A DNA stretch of 64,000 nt, from assembly GCA_013400155.1 (NCBI GenBank), contig VXBM01000419.1, forward strand, positions 185,679-249,678. The letters are read 5' to 3'. Position 1 is the stretch's first letter, and every line of letters starts with the position of its first letter. The position numbers and the translations under genes are program-made. This stretch comes from Helopsaltes ochotensis (taxonomy: Eukaryota > Chordata > Aves > Passeriformes > Locustellidae). Below, one piece after another: positions 10,698 through 23,774 of the stretch. The notes under the pieces were generated by a model. That model was not told where the DNA came from. It worked only from the letters and a program-made list of their open reading frames with translations, and did no database searches.

Positions 10698-13176
10698 GCA
10701 GTTTGAAGGCAGCTCATAAACCTTTCTGGTGTGTTTGCATTTGAAATACACTGTCACAGCTCGCAGTGCAATTTACTGGAGTAACTTTCTGAATGATTAA
10801 TCCACCTATGTCCTGCCAGGGCTTCCACGGTGCCTCTTAACAGTTCATCACAGGGCACAGAAATTTGTCAATTTTAATCCTCCTCACTGATTTTTAGGTT
10901 TTGTTTTCTCCTTGTAAAACCCAGCACAGATATAAGCCAGGCAGAGCAGGTCAGAGTCACTTCAGGCCGTGCCAGCAGGTTCTGAGCTCCACCAGCCATT
11001 TTCTGATGGGGTTAGAGGAGGCAAAAGCTCAGCTGAGTGTGGGCATGGAGGGAAGGAAAAACAGATGGTTCTTGGGACATGCAAGAGCCTTTTTTTTCTC
11101 AAGGGCACAGCCTTTGAGCCTCCCAGACGGGTAATTCTTGTTTATACGCCCACAGAAAGTGACGGTCCTGGTTTTGGGCCTATTGGTGTGTCTTCCCAGA
11201 CACGATGTGTTTGTTTTGTAGGTGGATGTCAGGAGCTGCATCACTCTTCTATTTAAATATTTATTTTTAATTTAGAACCGGGACAAGTGTGAACGTGGGG
11301 AAGCTTGTTGGTAGGCAGGGATTGTGCTTTGGCTGGGCCCGGAGGAGCTGATGGCCTCCCTCCCTTCAGATGTCTGTGTTTGTCCCATCCGTGGCTGGAG
11401 CGATGGCATGAGCTCCCCCTGGCATCCTGCATGGATGGAATGGACTCTAGAGTTGAAGGCTGGGGTTGCATCCTCCCCAGACACCTGGATTTACAGCAGA
11501 ACAGCCCTGTGAGGAGAAGTGGACACTGTCTGAGTCACGCCCTTCTTAATGTGGCAAGAACCTGTCTGCAACACCCCTTGTCCCAGAGGCTGAGCTCTGG
11601 GATGGCCAGGCTGGAGTTGGGGCTGGCAGAGGTCTCTTCTTCCTGGTGTTTCCCAGCATTGGTCAAAACAGGGAAGGAGCAGCACCACGCTATTGCCTGA
11701 TAGTGGGGAGAAATAAACTCGATTCCAAAACCGGCACAGATTTCTAGGCACAAGAAGTGGTGGCCATAGGACACCACAGTTCCCCTTCCTTCTCCCTTTG
11801 ACATTTGGCCTTTGCAGCTTTTGTGCAAGAGAGGTTGGATGTGAAGTAGGGGATCTGCTTTTCTTGGCTCTCCCGGGCCATATGTTTATAATCTCTGATT
11901 TTCTCCCTGACTTTCCAAAAAAACTCTTGTTCTACTCTCTGATGGTCAAACATCTTGGGCGTTGATGCTCCCTTCTGTTCCACAGCTTGCTGGAGGACAG
12001 CATGACATCCACTTCTCCTGCTCTTTTCACTTCCAGCTTGGCAGAGATGATCTCCAGGCTCAGGTTGTTGCTGTTTAAGCTCCCAAACCCTTTCTTTACC
12101 TGCCATGCACCTTGCTGGGGCAATTCCCCAGCTTCCCTAGGAATGGAGCATGTTGATCTTCACTACATCAGATAAAATAGCTCTTGTTGCAGCTGTTGGG
12201 GCTGAGACCCCCATGCCCCCATCAGCTGCATACATGTGGTGTCTTATTTATTGATTTATTTTTTTTCTCTGAAATTCCTTTTTTCTTTTTGAGGAAGTTA
12301 AAGCTTTCTTGTTCCAGTTGAGAACTGTTCAAAAATAGATCCCCAGGTGGATTTGGTTCTTCTAAGGTAAATGTGTGTCAGTGTTACCAGGGCTATTCTG
12401 TGACAGGGTTTTTCTGTGCCATTGCTGAAGGTCTTAGTTAATTAGATGATTAGTCTGCTGGTCAAGCATCTATCTGCAAATAAAAAATAGCGGTTGAATG
12501 TAGCTGCCTAAAATACTGCTGCTGGAATCAGTCTGTGGCACAGAGCAGGAGGGCTCCTTATTTAATTAAAATCAGGAACATACTGTACTGTACTCTCCAA
12601 GGGTCAAGGAACAAAAGGGACGTACACATAATAAGTAGCAAACTGTCCTTTTAAACCCCCTGAGCTCAGCCCAGGAGAGCTGTGTTTAAAGGAACATTTT
12701 CAGGATAACATTTGTGATTTTTCTTCTGTCCTTTCCCCCCCACACCTTTTTTATTTTTTTTTTTATTTTTCCTCCATGCTGTGTGGACTGAAGCTGAAAG
12801 TATCCCATGACTTGATTTTGTTCTCACCTGGTCTTGCTCTTGGTTTCACTATTGCCGTCAGGACTGCTTGGATGCCAAAAATCCATGTGTGGGTGCTCAG
12901 TGGCTGGGTTGGGCTCGCTGGGGTCCCTTCCCAGGAGCCAGCCCTGCCTGCAGCCCCAGGAGAAGGCTGGGGGCAGATTGAACAAGGGGCTGAGATACCA
13001 TTCCAATGCACTGTGGGACTGGGAGTTACTGGGAACCTTTTGGCGAGGCCGAAGCGCTGAGCTTCGATCCCAGTGCTTCAAAGGAGGAATATCTACATGG
13101 GTCTTTTTGAGTTGTTCTGTGCTTTACTTGAGAACTCCCACCAACCTGACGAGCTCCCCTGTGTTTGTTCCCGCAG

Positions 13177-13304
13177 GACGTGGCGCTGTTGGAGTACCAG
13201 CATCATTCCAGGGATTTTGCTTCCCACCTCCCGCCGGGGTCTATCATGCAGCCGCAGCGGCGGCGGCCGTCCCTGCTCTCCGAGTTCCAGCCGGGCAATG
13301 AAAG
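13177..13304 (+). CDS. NCOR2: NCOR2 coding exon 2 (residues 36-78)
   Basis: These 128 bases continue in phase 0 from exon 1 and encode DVALLEYQHHSRDFASHL, then a basic stretch and the segment RRRPSLLSEFQPGNE, which is conserved in both NCOR paralogues. YQHHSRD is typical of NCOR2. The region belongs to the N-terminal repression part of the protein. RRRPS (residues 63-67) looks like a basophilic kinase site, though that is only a sequence resemblance. The acceptor is CCGCAG at 13171-13176. The exon ends AAAG before GTACTC, so codon 78 (AG|A, Arg) is split with the next exon. This donor is clearly weaker than all others in the window. Confidence 0.94.
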
Positions 13305-16300
13305 GTACTCCTCCCTGCCTGCACCAGCAGGGTTCTGGTGGCAGCAGGAGGGTTGGGAGGGGTGGCACCCGGGCACTGGGATGCTCTTTCTGGGTACTGA
13401 CCGTGCTCAGGCTCAGCAACAGCTCAGATTCCTTCTGCTAATCCAGTGGCACCTTTGCCTGCTGGTTTCTTACCTTTAACTGTCAAGCGTTGTAAAGAAG
13501 TCTTTAAAACAACAAACAACAAAAAAAACCACCCCCCTCACTCCTGTGGAGCTTCACGTTGCTGTGACTGGTTGTGTTGGCTTCTTCAGCATAGGAAATG
13601 AAGCCGTGTGTGGCTCGGGTTTGGTCTGTGGCTCCCGAGGCTGCAGGGAGGAGTGAAAAGAGCTCATTTCCTCCCCCATCTCCGCTTCCTCTGCTGCTGC
13701 GCTTCCTCGCCGCTTTCATTGTTTTTGTTTCTCTTTCTGCATTGCCCTCACAACTTTCTCTGAGCTGCTTTTTTTCCTATCTGCTCCCTTCATGCCTCGC
13801 CCTGTGTCCCTGTTTTCCTGTTGGAGCCTCCTGGGAGGCTGGCAGAGTTTTTTAGGTGCAAGTCAGGCAAGTGCTGTGGCTGGGAATGCTGTACATGCTT
13901 TAACCACAGGAGCTGATTTGTTTGAAGGACTTCACTCTCACTCTCTGTTTCAGTGCAAAACTCTGTTCTCTCTCACAGTTTCTCTTCTGCATTTGATGTT
14001 TACTGGTTTGGGAAGAAAACCGGCCTGGAAGTGAAATAAGAGCCTTGCTACAGTAGATGTACACAAAACAATTCTTTTAATGCTTGTTCCTTAGGCTAAG
14101 AACAAAACCAGTGCAGAGTCAGAGATGAATCTGTTTCTCTAAAATCATTGTTAGGGGAGAGGAGTAAGAACTCAGGGTGCTGGATGCATAATAAATACAG
14201 ACAGGATCCTGTTTTTCTAATAGTTGGGTTCAGCTTGATGCTCAGCAGAAACAAACCTGTGAGAATTTTGAGGCAAAAAGTGGCTTCCAAAGTTGATTTT
14301 GCATCTAGACCTGCCCTTCTGGGTTATGCCTGTGGCACCTGCACGTACAGAGGGTCATGCCACTTTTGATAACCCATAATTTACTGCAGCACGTTGCACT
14401 GCCTTGGCTCTCTGATTTCTCAGTGCTTTGATTTCTTAGCACAGAGTAACACGGTTAAGTTGGAATTGGGTCAGATTTAGCTAAATTTGGGGGGAGATGG
14501 GTAAAGAGGACCCAGCAACATGCTCCTGCCTGATTTTGTTTTTCACACTACTGATGGTTTGCAAAATGGAGAAGCAGTTCTGCTCTCCAGTAATACGCTG
14601 TTTAAAAAAAAACGTATCTTGGTTTTTCTGGATCACTAAAAAAAAAGCCCAACTGCAAACCTTGGTGTCTGCTGTACCACATGCCCGATCTGGTGTGGTC
14701 ATCCAGGCATCTGCCTTTGGCTTACAAATGTTTCAAAGTCCCCAGACTTACTTTTGTGTTGACAATCACAGGAATGTGGGTAAATGGTAATCAAAGTTGT
14801 TACAATGTGTTACACATCCACATGCTTATCACAGTACCTCATTTTCAATCTGAATGGTGATGTTTTGGCGTGCTATAAAAAGAAACTCTTTTGATAACTT
14901 ACATTTCATCCCTTTTCCCCTTAACATCCAAAAAATAGCACTTTTGCAAAAAATTGTACTATGTAGTAAAGCTAAAAATACTGCTTCAGTTCAGTTGACA
15001 TCTTGTGCCAGAATGCTGGGACATAGACTCATTGAACATTTTTGGGGGCATCTGGGGATGCAGAAAGTGGGGCAGGGATCTTTGAAGAAATTGTAAAGAA
15101 ATTTTCAATCCAATATAATTAGTTACTGAGGTGATTCAGATTGGGTACCGTTGGGGTTGGAGAGGTGTTAGTCTGTTTTTCAATGCCAGCTGCCACTTCT
15201 CTGCATCTTTAAGCTCTACATTTAAAAATCCATTCTCTGGGGGCTCTGCTGGTTCACCTTTGTGGTCCAAGGAGCTGCTGTAACACAGTTCCTGCTGTGT
15301 TATAAGAGGAACCCTTTGGGTGGTGGTCGCTCACCAGGGTCACCACGACCCTGGAGCTCCTGGAGCCAGTTGGGTTGGTCATTGGTGCCCTCCCCAAAAA
15401 ATAGCTGTGGCTTTTCCTGATGCAGAGCAGAGCCTGGATATGAGGGAGTGTGGCGATGGCAGCCGTGGCTGCAGCTGAGTCCCCTTGGCAGGCTCAGCGC
15501 CTTGGCTTCGTTCCTGGGCTGGGATTGATGGTTTCGAGCAGAGGCAGCTGGCTCTCGGCATGAGGGGCTGGGAGGAGGGAGACCAAAGCAAACAACATCC
15601 ACGACACGGCACAGGGGTGAGTAGAGGCGAGCACAGGGGTGTGCTGTGCCTGAAAGGAAGACCCTCGCTGTGGTTCCCTGCCTGACAGCCCAGCTGGCAC
15701 TCGGTGATGGTGGGCACGTGACAAACCTCCCCTTGAGGCAAGTGTCGGCAGAGGGGGAAACCTTCCAATCCCCCGTTGCTTCGGGAGTTCAGAGGAAGCA
15801 GCCTGTCTGCTCTCGGTTGTGGTGCCTGATGCGCTTCCAGGATCGCTCTGCTCCTTCAGGATATCAGCTTGCAAGTCTGGTGCAAGTGGGATGTGGCAGG
15901 CTGACAGCGCTGGGGATGGGCCCTGCGTGCATTCCCAGCTGGACATCCCTGCCCTGCCATCCCCGTGCCTTGCACTCACCCAGGGCACTGCCTGCAGCTG
16001 GAGAGTGCTGCAGCCCTGTGCTGTGTTCCTCTGAGCCCACCTGCCTGGTGAGTGGCTGCTCTTTGCCTTCCTGTCCTGGAAACTGCAGGGATTCACTTGG
16101 TGTGCTGGTTTTGGGGGGGTTATCCCCTATTTTGGTTTTACCTTCACTTTGGACGGATCTGTGAAGCCTCTGCAGGCTGTCCTTGCACGTGGTATTGGAG
16201 GCTTCACCCTGGGGATGCTCAAAATCCCACAGAAATCATTTGGGCTTGCTTGGATGACATTCCTACAGCTGTGCATGTTTTCAGTCTCTCCTGGCTGCAG

Positions 16301-19300
16301 TTTTGCTGTAACCACCAGGGTGGTGGTTAGTTGTGAATCAGTGAAAAGGGAACAAGAGGTGAAACATTTTACCACGGGCACAATGTGTTAAGGATGAATC
16401 AAGGATGAATGTTGTTGGCAAAAAGGCGTCGAGTGGTAACTTGCTGGAAGGAATGGAATGCTGAGATGGTCCCGCATTTTGGGGCCTCCTGAGCAAGAAG
16501 CTTGTTGGAAAGTTGCAGACTGCCCTTCTCCATGTACGTCAGAATGAAGAGTTGTCATCACTCCTTGGTGGCTGGGCAAAGAATTGAACTCCCTGTGCAG
16601 CAATTCTGGCTGGAAGAAGGAAGGAAAACCTGAACCACTCTGAATCTTTTGCTGTAGGGAAAATTGGCTCTGCCTGTCTTTGCAGGGATGTGCTGCTCTC
16701 CGTGATGGTTTTTTTGGTAGCAGGCTTTTTCTTGGAAGGATCCACAGACTTCCCCTTAGCTTGTTCAGTTGGCTGTGCCAACTGGTCTGCAGGAGTGAGA
16801 AGTATTTCAGGATCTGCTGTTGGTACAAGTCGTACCATGAATACTTGCAGTGGAATGTCCTGGCAAGGTGACAAGGATTAGGGCTTTTTTCCCTCTTCTA
16901 TATATATTTTGGTCCTCAAAAGAAGCGAGAAAAACTGGGTTGAGTGTTAAATGGCAGGTGCCAGAGGGTGAGGGATCTGAAAAATCAAGGAACTGGATTT
17001 TTCTAACTTTTCATATGTGTTAGGATTTTAGAGCAAGGTTCCATATTAATGCAGGAATGCTGGGGTGGATACATCTCTCTGCTTCGCTGGCAGAAAATGT
17101 GGCTGTAAATAAACGGCATGTGTGTTAACACAGTGTATTCCACCTTTATCCAGAATAAGATGAGTCACTGTTTTCATAGAAGATTATTTTCCCAGTTCAG
17201 GAGATCGTGCTCCTCTTTCAGAGCTGTCCTGCTTAGCGGGCACAAGGAGTCTGAAGAGTTTGCCCAGCGTCGTGGATCTGCAGGGTGACATTTAGGATAC
17301 ATTAAACAGCTGCTGTGTTTCTCTGCAGCCATCTGAGATAGCCGTGTGCAGTGTGGCACATGGAGAGCAGGCTGGATCACTGTGCTCTTGTTGGGATTAA
17401 TCCTGCTGGCCCGGGAGCCCAGGGAGGGCTGGGAAAAGCTGGGGCAGCGTGCGCGGGGCAGGAAATCACACGCGGCTCTCCACGGGCCAAATGGCACCAG
17501 CTGCTCCCAAGGTAACAGCACGACCAATTTGGTTTTATTTATGGTTTTTAATTAAGTTTCCGTTTTTAAAGGTGATCCTTTTCTCAGCAGTGGAGCGGTG
17601 CTGGCGGCTGAAATCCCCACAGCCATACATCTGTGTCTTTCACGCTGGAAATGATGTACCAGGAGCTGTGGTTTTCTCATCCCCGTAATTGAACGCAGGA
17701 AAACAACATCTGGAGAGGGCAGGTGCTGGTGTGTAGGCACTTGGGGACAAGCCTTACCTTGCAAGCTCAGGTGTGGGCTGCCTGGCATGCCCGTGGATGG
17801 ACATGGAGAATGGCCAAGGGATTGGGGTGTCTCTGAAGTCATTGGTTCAGGAGTGTTCCAGCCACCCAGGACTGCTAAGAGGGCTGCAGTTTTGGATGCC
17901 TGGAGAAAGCATGTGGAAGAGCTTGTGGAGAGGGACAAATATTCCTTCTCCTCCTCTAGAGTGAGGCAGTGCCGTTGTGTTAAAGCTTCTGCTGGTCCTG
18001 TCCATGAATAATTCAGGCTCTGTGTATGGGGATCTTCAAAATGCAAGTTTTAAATAAAGCATCTGCTCTTACCTCAGTTGCAGTTGGCTTGGAAGAAGGT
18101 GGCTGAGGAGTTGTGCAGAGACACAGCTCCCTGCCCTTGTGTGGGAATGCACAGCCTGAGCTTCCCAAGGATTCACGTGGGTGCTTGGTCAGAGCTCCTG
18201 AGGACCTGGGAGTCCTTCAGCTGGGCCACAAGGTGAGCTGAGCATCCTGCCCGAGGCTGTCCCACACCTTTGGCTTGGGAAGACTCAGTCCTGGTGCTGG
18301 CAGACTTCGCTGAGGGCGTGGGAGCAGCTCCATCTTCCCGCCCAGACATGCAGCTCTTCCCGTCAAGTCACGATGGTTTATCTCCCTCTCCACCTACATG
18401 AGAAAGGGAATATATCAGCTGTCCTGGACATGTTTTGGTAGGTGCCTGGTGGCAGGTTTGCTCCTACAAAGCCTCCAGTTCCTCTCTTTAACAGGTCCCA
18501 ATTTGTCCAGTCTCACACTCATCTGTGAAGGGGTTGTTGAAACCTCTGACGAATCTTAGCGTTGGCTATAAATAATTCACTTCAACGCCAGTGGTTTTCT
18601 ATATCACTGTCTCTCAAAAGCATTTTATTGTCTGTCTGTACCTGTGGGGGTTGGACACTTGTTGTATTCTGTTAGACACTCTTTTTAGAACTTATTTTTG
18701 GAGACAGTTCCTCACCAAAGCTGGAGGAAATAAACAGCCTCAGCAAGGCAGTCATTTGTCTTGGTCCTGGTTCCAGGAGACACCAAGAATCAGTTTTCCA
18801 GCCTGGTGATGTTGTTTAGCCCCATGGTGTAGGGAACAGTTACTTGCAGATGTCTGCTCTTGCTGGAAGTTGGTGGGAGCTGGCTTGGAGTTGCTGCCAA
18901 TGTTTTGAGCCCTCGGTGCAGGAGGCTTCAGGAAGTCAAGCTGGGTTTGCTGGATGCTGCAGAGTCGCCATCATTCCTCCTGCAGCGACCTTCTGCTCCT
19001 CTGCTGAGGGAGAAATGGGAAGGTCTGAAGAGCAGGGGAGGGTTGTGCTGCTCTGAGGAGCCTTACAGCGGGTTCTTGGGGAGGGAGAGCCTTTGGCCTC
19101 CTGAAAAGTTTGTACTTGCCGGTTTCCCAGTGATTTGTCTTCAGGAAAGCACAAGTAAGATCCCTCATGGTAAGATATCACAACTGCTCTTACAGGTCCC
19201 ATCCAAAGGCAGCTCAGGGTATCTCATTTGATCCTCTCTCCCCACCTCTCAGCTTAATGACTAGACTCAATGATTTTAGAGGTCTTTTCCAACCTTAAGA

Positions 19301-22288
19301 ATTTTTCGATTCCTTGATACCCAGCTACCAGACAACCTGTGTTTTCAGTCCATCTTGTACCCTTGCTGGAGCAGGCTGTGGGTGCCCCACATTGCTGTAG
19401 GATTTCATCTGCTCATGCCTTCCTGACACCCCCTGTGAGTCTGCTGAGGAATCGGCCCCGGTGAATGAGTAACGCGGCTCTGCAGCGGGGAGGGTGCGAT
19501 TCCTTTGTCGGGTTAGCAATAAACCAAAGGTCTCATCTTGGGTTATCTTGGCCTTCTGGACCTGCACCTACCCTGAGCAGAGCCGTGTGGGGGTGGTTGG
19601 AGGTTGGGCAAACCCTGGGCACCCAGCCCTGTGTGTCAGCACATCTCAGGCTGCTCTGCCTCTCTGAAGGACTTGGTGTTTGTGGTGAAGGACTCGGGTG
19701 AAGACTAACCTGCCCCGCTTCGTAATTAATGCTGGCATTTGCTTTGCTTCATTTAATTATGCACAACTCACATGCAATTAAAAACACTCTTTCCCTTCCG
19801 CAAAGTAGGAATCTCTGGAATAAACCAGAGGGGTGCGAACTATTGGGAAAATGCAGCAACCCCCGAAGTCGGTGTAATGGGAGGGTTTTTCAGGCAGAGT
19901 CATTTTTGCACTGACAGCAGCGTCGTCGCTGTATAAAAAACTGTTGTAAAGAGCTTGCTGCAGGTGTGGATGTGAAGAGTGAAAGGTGTGAAGGCTTCAA
20001 GCAAAAGCATTTGTGTTTGCAGCCAGGACAGGCTGAGCGAGTTGTGTTGGGCAAAGTAATCTCGGGAGCGGCTGGAAATTCCAGTGGATAAAGTTAATAG
20101 CCGTTCCAGTGGATGTGGAAATGGAAATAAAATAGCACCTTATAACATTGCAGCTGCTTTCCCTGGCGTGGCCCCTGCCTCGCTGTGAGTAACCGCCTTT
20201 GTAAAGCTCAGTGGTGCTCTTATCTTCAGAATCCATGGGTTTTTTTTCTGAGTGGAGCAGTTGTGTCGAGTTCCTGACAACTGCAGAGGTCTTGGGGCCA
20301 TCCGTTGTCAATTAGCAGCTTCTTGGTAATACGGCCTTAAAAAGGGGGAAGAAGTGAAAATAAATCTGATTTTTAATTGCCTCAGTAGAGCAGGGCCTTG
20401 GGTGTTGGAATATTTTAGCACCTGCCCAGCTCAACAGTTGCTTATTGTTCCTGGGTTTTACAGCAGAGCCTGAAATGCCGGCGTGCAGCTGTGGACAGGC
20501 AGGGATTGCGTGAAAGGCTGGGACCAGGCAGCAGGAAACCTGAGAGGTGCCAGGAGAGATTTCTGGGCTTGCTGAGAAAAGTTGAGGATCATTCAGCATG
20601 GAAGTGTTTGCAGGTGAAGCGAGCTGTGCTTCAATGCCAGATTTCAGGGCTGTTCAGCTCCGGAAGGTTTGCTGTGGGAGCTGTACATTCTGTCTGGGAT
20701 GTTGGAGCAGCAAGGGCAGTGCTGGAGCCTTGCCATTCTCCTGTCCCCTTTTTGCTGGGGAGGAGGAAGAGGATGAGCCAGATTCTGTTTCTGTGTGTCA
20801 GCAGCAGAGCTGCTGCCCGATCCCAACGCCAAACCCACAGCAGCAGAGCTTGGCATGCATGTGCTTTGTGCCTGCTGTTGATGTTTAATTGAAAAATAAC
20901 CCCCCCAATTTCATCTTGATTGCCTGGGGCTGGGCTAAGGTGGCCACGGGGAGCTGCAGGGGAGGGCACAGAGCAGTGCTCAGGGTGGTGGCCCTGAGAG
21001 AGTGGATTTCTACAAGATCCTCTCCCTGGATGTGATCCAGAGCCATTACAGCTGCTGGCTTCAGGGCACTCTGGATCCTTCCCTTTTTGCCATCTTCTCT
21101 GAGATTTTTAATGTCTGCAGTTGCAGTTTGTGGGTGGGGGGCTAATGATGCATAAGACCCTCTCCCATCTTCTATGCTTGCTCTTTCTCCCTCTCCTTCA
21201 AGCAGCTCCAAAGGCTGTGGAGTTTTTTAGTGTTTAGTAACTGGGGAGGACACTTTACCACCAGCTCAGGAGAATTCCAACAATCTTGTTTAATGTTTTT
21301 CCACAAGCTTTGCATCTCCTGTGCTTCATTGTTTTTTTAAGAGACACTTCTGCCCAAAGTGTTAAAAACACACCCTTGGAACTGCTGCAGCAAGGCTGAT
21401 CCTAGGGCATAGTAAAAGGTTTAATGTATTTTCATAGGATCCCTTTACAATTCCCACAAGAGAATCCTGCTCAGGAAAACAGAAGTACAAAAAAGTTCAA
21501 CATTTGTTGGAAAAAAAGCAAAACCAAGCCCACTCTCCAGGTATTATTACCAGCTGCATCACATTTAACAGGTAAAAGATGTTGGAGCTCAAGGTGACTC
21601 GCTGGTGCAGTTGCTATCACTGGATAATGTGCCTTTACAGCCTGCCAGGTCTGTGTCAGAGACGTGCAACTACATGTGGCTGGTTTCTTTCCTCCCCCAT
21701 CCTGGAAAAATAAATCCCTACTGTCTGGCCACGGTGGAGTAGGCATTTTTTCCCCAACATAAAGTCTTTGGTATTCCTATATAAGACACTAAATATAAAC
21801 ACTGGGACAAGGTACCTTTGACTAAATAGGCCAAACGTGGCAGAAGGGGCTCTGCCTGGTCTTGGAAGCAGGGGGGGATTTATGGGGTAGATTTGAGGGT
21901 TTTTCAAGCTTTGCCTTTTTCTGACCATGTGTCATGACAGGGAAGGCTCAGCCCTGCAGCACTTTGTCCCAGGGTAGGGACAGTCACAATGGTGGGACAG
22001 GAGATGACAGAAGGGTTTTCCAGGTGACACAGCAGCGAGGGGGAGAGCAGGGTGGCCCCTTGGGCTTGGAGAGTGGTGGGGATCCTGCTCCAGGACATGC
22101 ACCATGCCCAGCAGCCGAGCCTTTGGGTCTGCAGAGACCTGAGCTGTTTGAGTGCGGGGCCACCTGGCCTCTCCACATGGATCCTTCTGGAAAATGGAGC
22201 CCTGTCCTCCGCAGGTGGTTTGCAGTCGTGGAGCAGGGGAGAGCAGAGGCAGTTTCTTTTCTAAAGGCTCCTTTCCCTTTGTCCCCAG
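13305..22288 (+). other. NCOR2: NCOR2 intron 2 (9.0 kb)
   Basis: The intron begins GTACTC and ends in a pyrimidine tract plus CCCCAG (22283-22288). It contains an AT-rich stretch at about 14040-15250 and a sense-oriented CR1 tail near 19255-19319. An AT-balanced segment at about 19920-20200 has CATTCC-like and GATA-like motifs. I see no coding exon, RNA gene or promoter-type CpG island. Confidence 0.85.
19255..19319 (+). mobile_element. CR1 LINE 3'-end fragment (sense)
   Basis: The segment reads GACTAGACTCAATGATTTTA, then GAGGTCTTTTCCAACCTTAA, and closes with decayed copies of the ATTCTATG terminal repeat (AATTTTTCGATTCCTTGAT). This is the standard plus-strand end of avian CR1 elements. Only the last 60-70 bases survive recognisably, and no reverse transcriptase remains. 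Confidence 0.75.
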
Positions 22289-22469
22289 ATCTCAGGAGCT
22301 GCACCTGAGAACCGAGGGGCATTCCTATCTCTCTGACCTGACCAAGCCGTCGGACTTGGAGTTCATTGAAACCAAGAGGCCGCGCCTGGAGCTGCTGCAG
22401 GACCCCCTGATGCGGCACTCGCCCCTCCTGAGCCAGAGCCAGCAGGGAGGCACCGAGGATCTCTCCAAG
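22289..22469 (+). CDS. NCOR2: NCOR2 coding exon 3 (residues 78-138)
   Basis: The first base completes the split Arg codon, and the remaining 180 bases give 60 codons: SQELHLR, then FIETKRPRLELL (residues 103-114) and SPLLSQSQQGGTEDLSK. The basic KRPRLE segment is shared by NCOR2 (ESKRPRLELL in human) and NCOR1, while the surrounding residues follow NCOR2. KRPR resembles a short monopartite nuclear localisation signal, which is an inference. The exon is flanked by CCCCAG (22283-22288) and the strong donor GTAAGG (22470). It ends in phase 0, so exons 2 and 3 together (309 bases) are frame-neutral but neither is alone. Confidence 0.95.
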
Positions 22470-23763
22470 GTAAGGGGCTGATGGCCGCTGCCACCAGCTG
22501 GGTGCGGGCTCTGCCTTTTGGGCTTGTGTAGAGCTGCCTTGGAGGCTCTGAGGCGCTGCTGAATTCAGTGCTGATCGTGGTTCCCAATGCATCAAGCAGT
22601 GCTTGGAGGTACTGGATGGTTTTCCCTGAGGTGGGGTGACCATTTGGGGGGAACGGAAGCATATCAGCTTTCCCCATAGCTGTTACAGTCATGGGCTTTT
22701 TTTTACTGGGCTATTAGATGCGCCAGAACAGTTTGGAAGCTCTTGTAGGCTGAATTAAGGATGGTCGTGTCTGGCTTTTCTGGATACTCTGCCTTGATTT
22801 GATTTTTACTTGACGCTTCTCATTTATCACATCTCTTTATTTAATATTGGTGTTTGAAGGGCTGGAATCGGTTTCTGGTGGTTCTTTAATATAATCTTCC
22901 CCAGGAAAGCCTCCCTTGTCCCAGTCTCATTTAACAAAGCAAATCGTTTACTTACAATTGTCCCCTCCGCGCACGGAATAAATGTTGCAAAGAGAAATCC
23001 CTTGCTTGTGTGCCTGTTTGGATTTACTTACAATTTACCCCGAGAGAAGATGAATTTGATTTTTACCTCCAGTTTGGGCATGCTCCTGGTTGGCAGGAGA
23101 GTCCTGCTGGATGAATTTGCTGGGGGCAGCTGGCTTTGATGCCAGTGCTGAGGGTTGGTGCAGCTGCAGGCTGGGCTTGGGAATTGCCTGAGCCCTCAGT
23201 GGAGTGAACAGGAAGTCACATTCATAGCCGGGAAGATGGGAATGGTTTTTTGTATCCCTGTAGGAGCTGAGTGAAATAACACACAGACAAGAAAGCTCTT
23301 CCTTGGGAATGCTGGGATATTCAGACATTTCTTATCTGTATAATACTGGTGGGCTTTACCTGAGATCCCTCTGACCTCTCTTTAATGAGAGGGATATTTA
23401 AATTTAACTCTGGAGCAGTCCAAATGCCAAAGGAGGCCTGAAGGCTCTGAAGCATCCCCAGGGGATGTTGGTTGGGTGGCTGATGGGGAAAATGCACTGT
23501 TGTCCCCAAAACAAAAAACAGCCCTCTCCAAAGATATGAGGAAACCAGGATGACTTTTCTGTCTTCACATTATTCCCACCAGCAGTTCTGTTCTGCCTCT
23601 CACCAGAAAACCATGGATTGTCTCAACTATTTGTTTCTAATAGGCAGAGCTGCTCTTGAGGAAGTCGGTTCATCAGTTTAGGGGCTGCATTTGCTTCTCG
23701 GTCTGTGACACGTTTCCAGGAAGTACATGCATTTTATGGGCCTTAAAACATTTGTTAATGAAA

Positions 23764-23774
23764 GAGAGAGAGAG
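23764..23774. repeat. (GA)n microsatellite
   Basis: A short uninterrupted GAGAGAGAGAG run lies in intron 3, with no associated gene feature. Confidence 0.75.

Larger units (their letters stand above)
538..13176 (+). other. NCOR2: NCOR2 intron 1 (12.6 kb)
   Basis: The intron runs from GTAAGG (538) to a pyrimidine tract and CCGCAG (13171-13176). It holds a probable antisense LTR (about 575-1026), a CpG-rich block (about 8420-8850), a perfect hairpin (8249-8272), an antisense CR1 tail (about 10619-10697), a small GAGAGTAG-type tandem near 6417-6437, and T/A-rich stretches near 12242 and 12750-12770. The open frames are short, have no recognisable domains and appear on both strands. I see no second gene. 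Confidence 0.85.
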
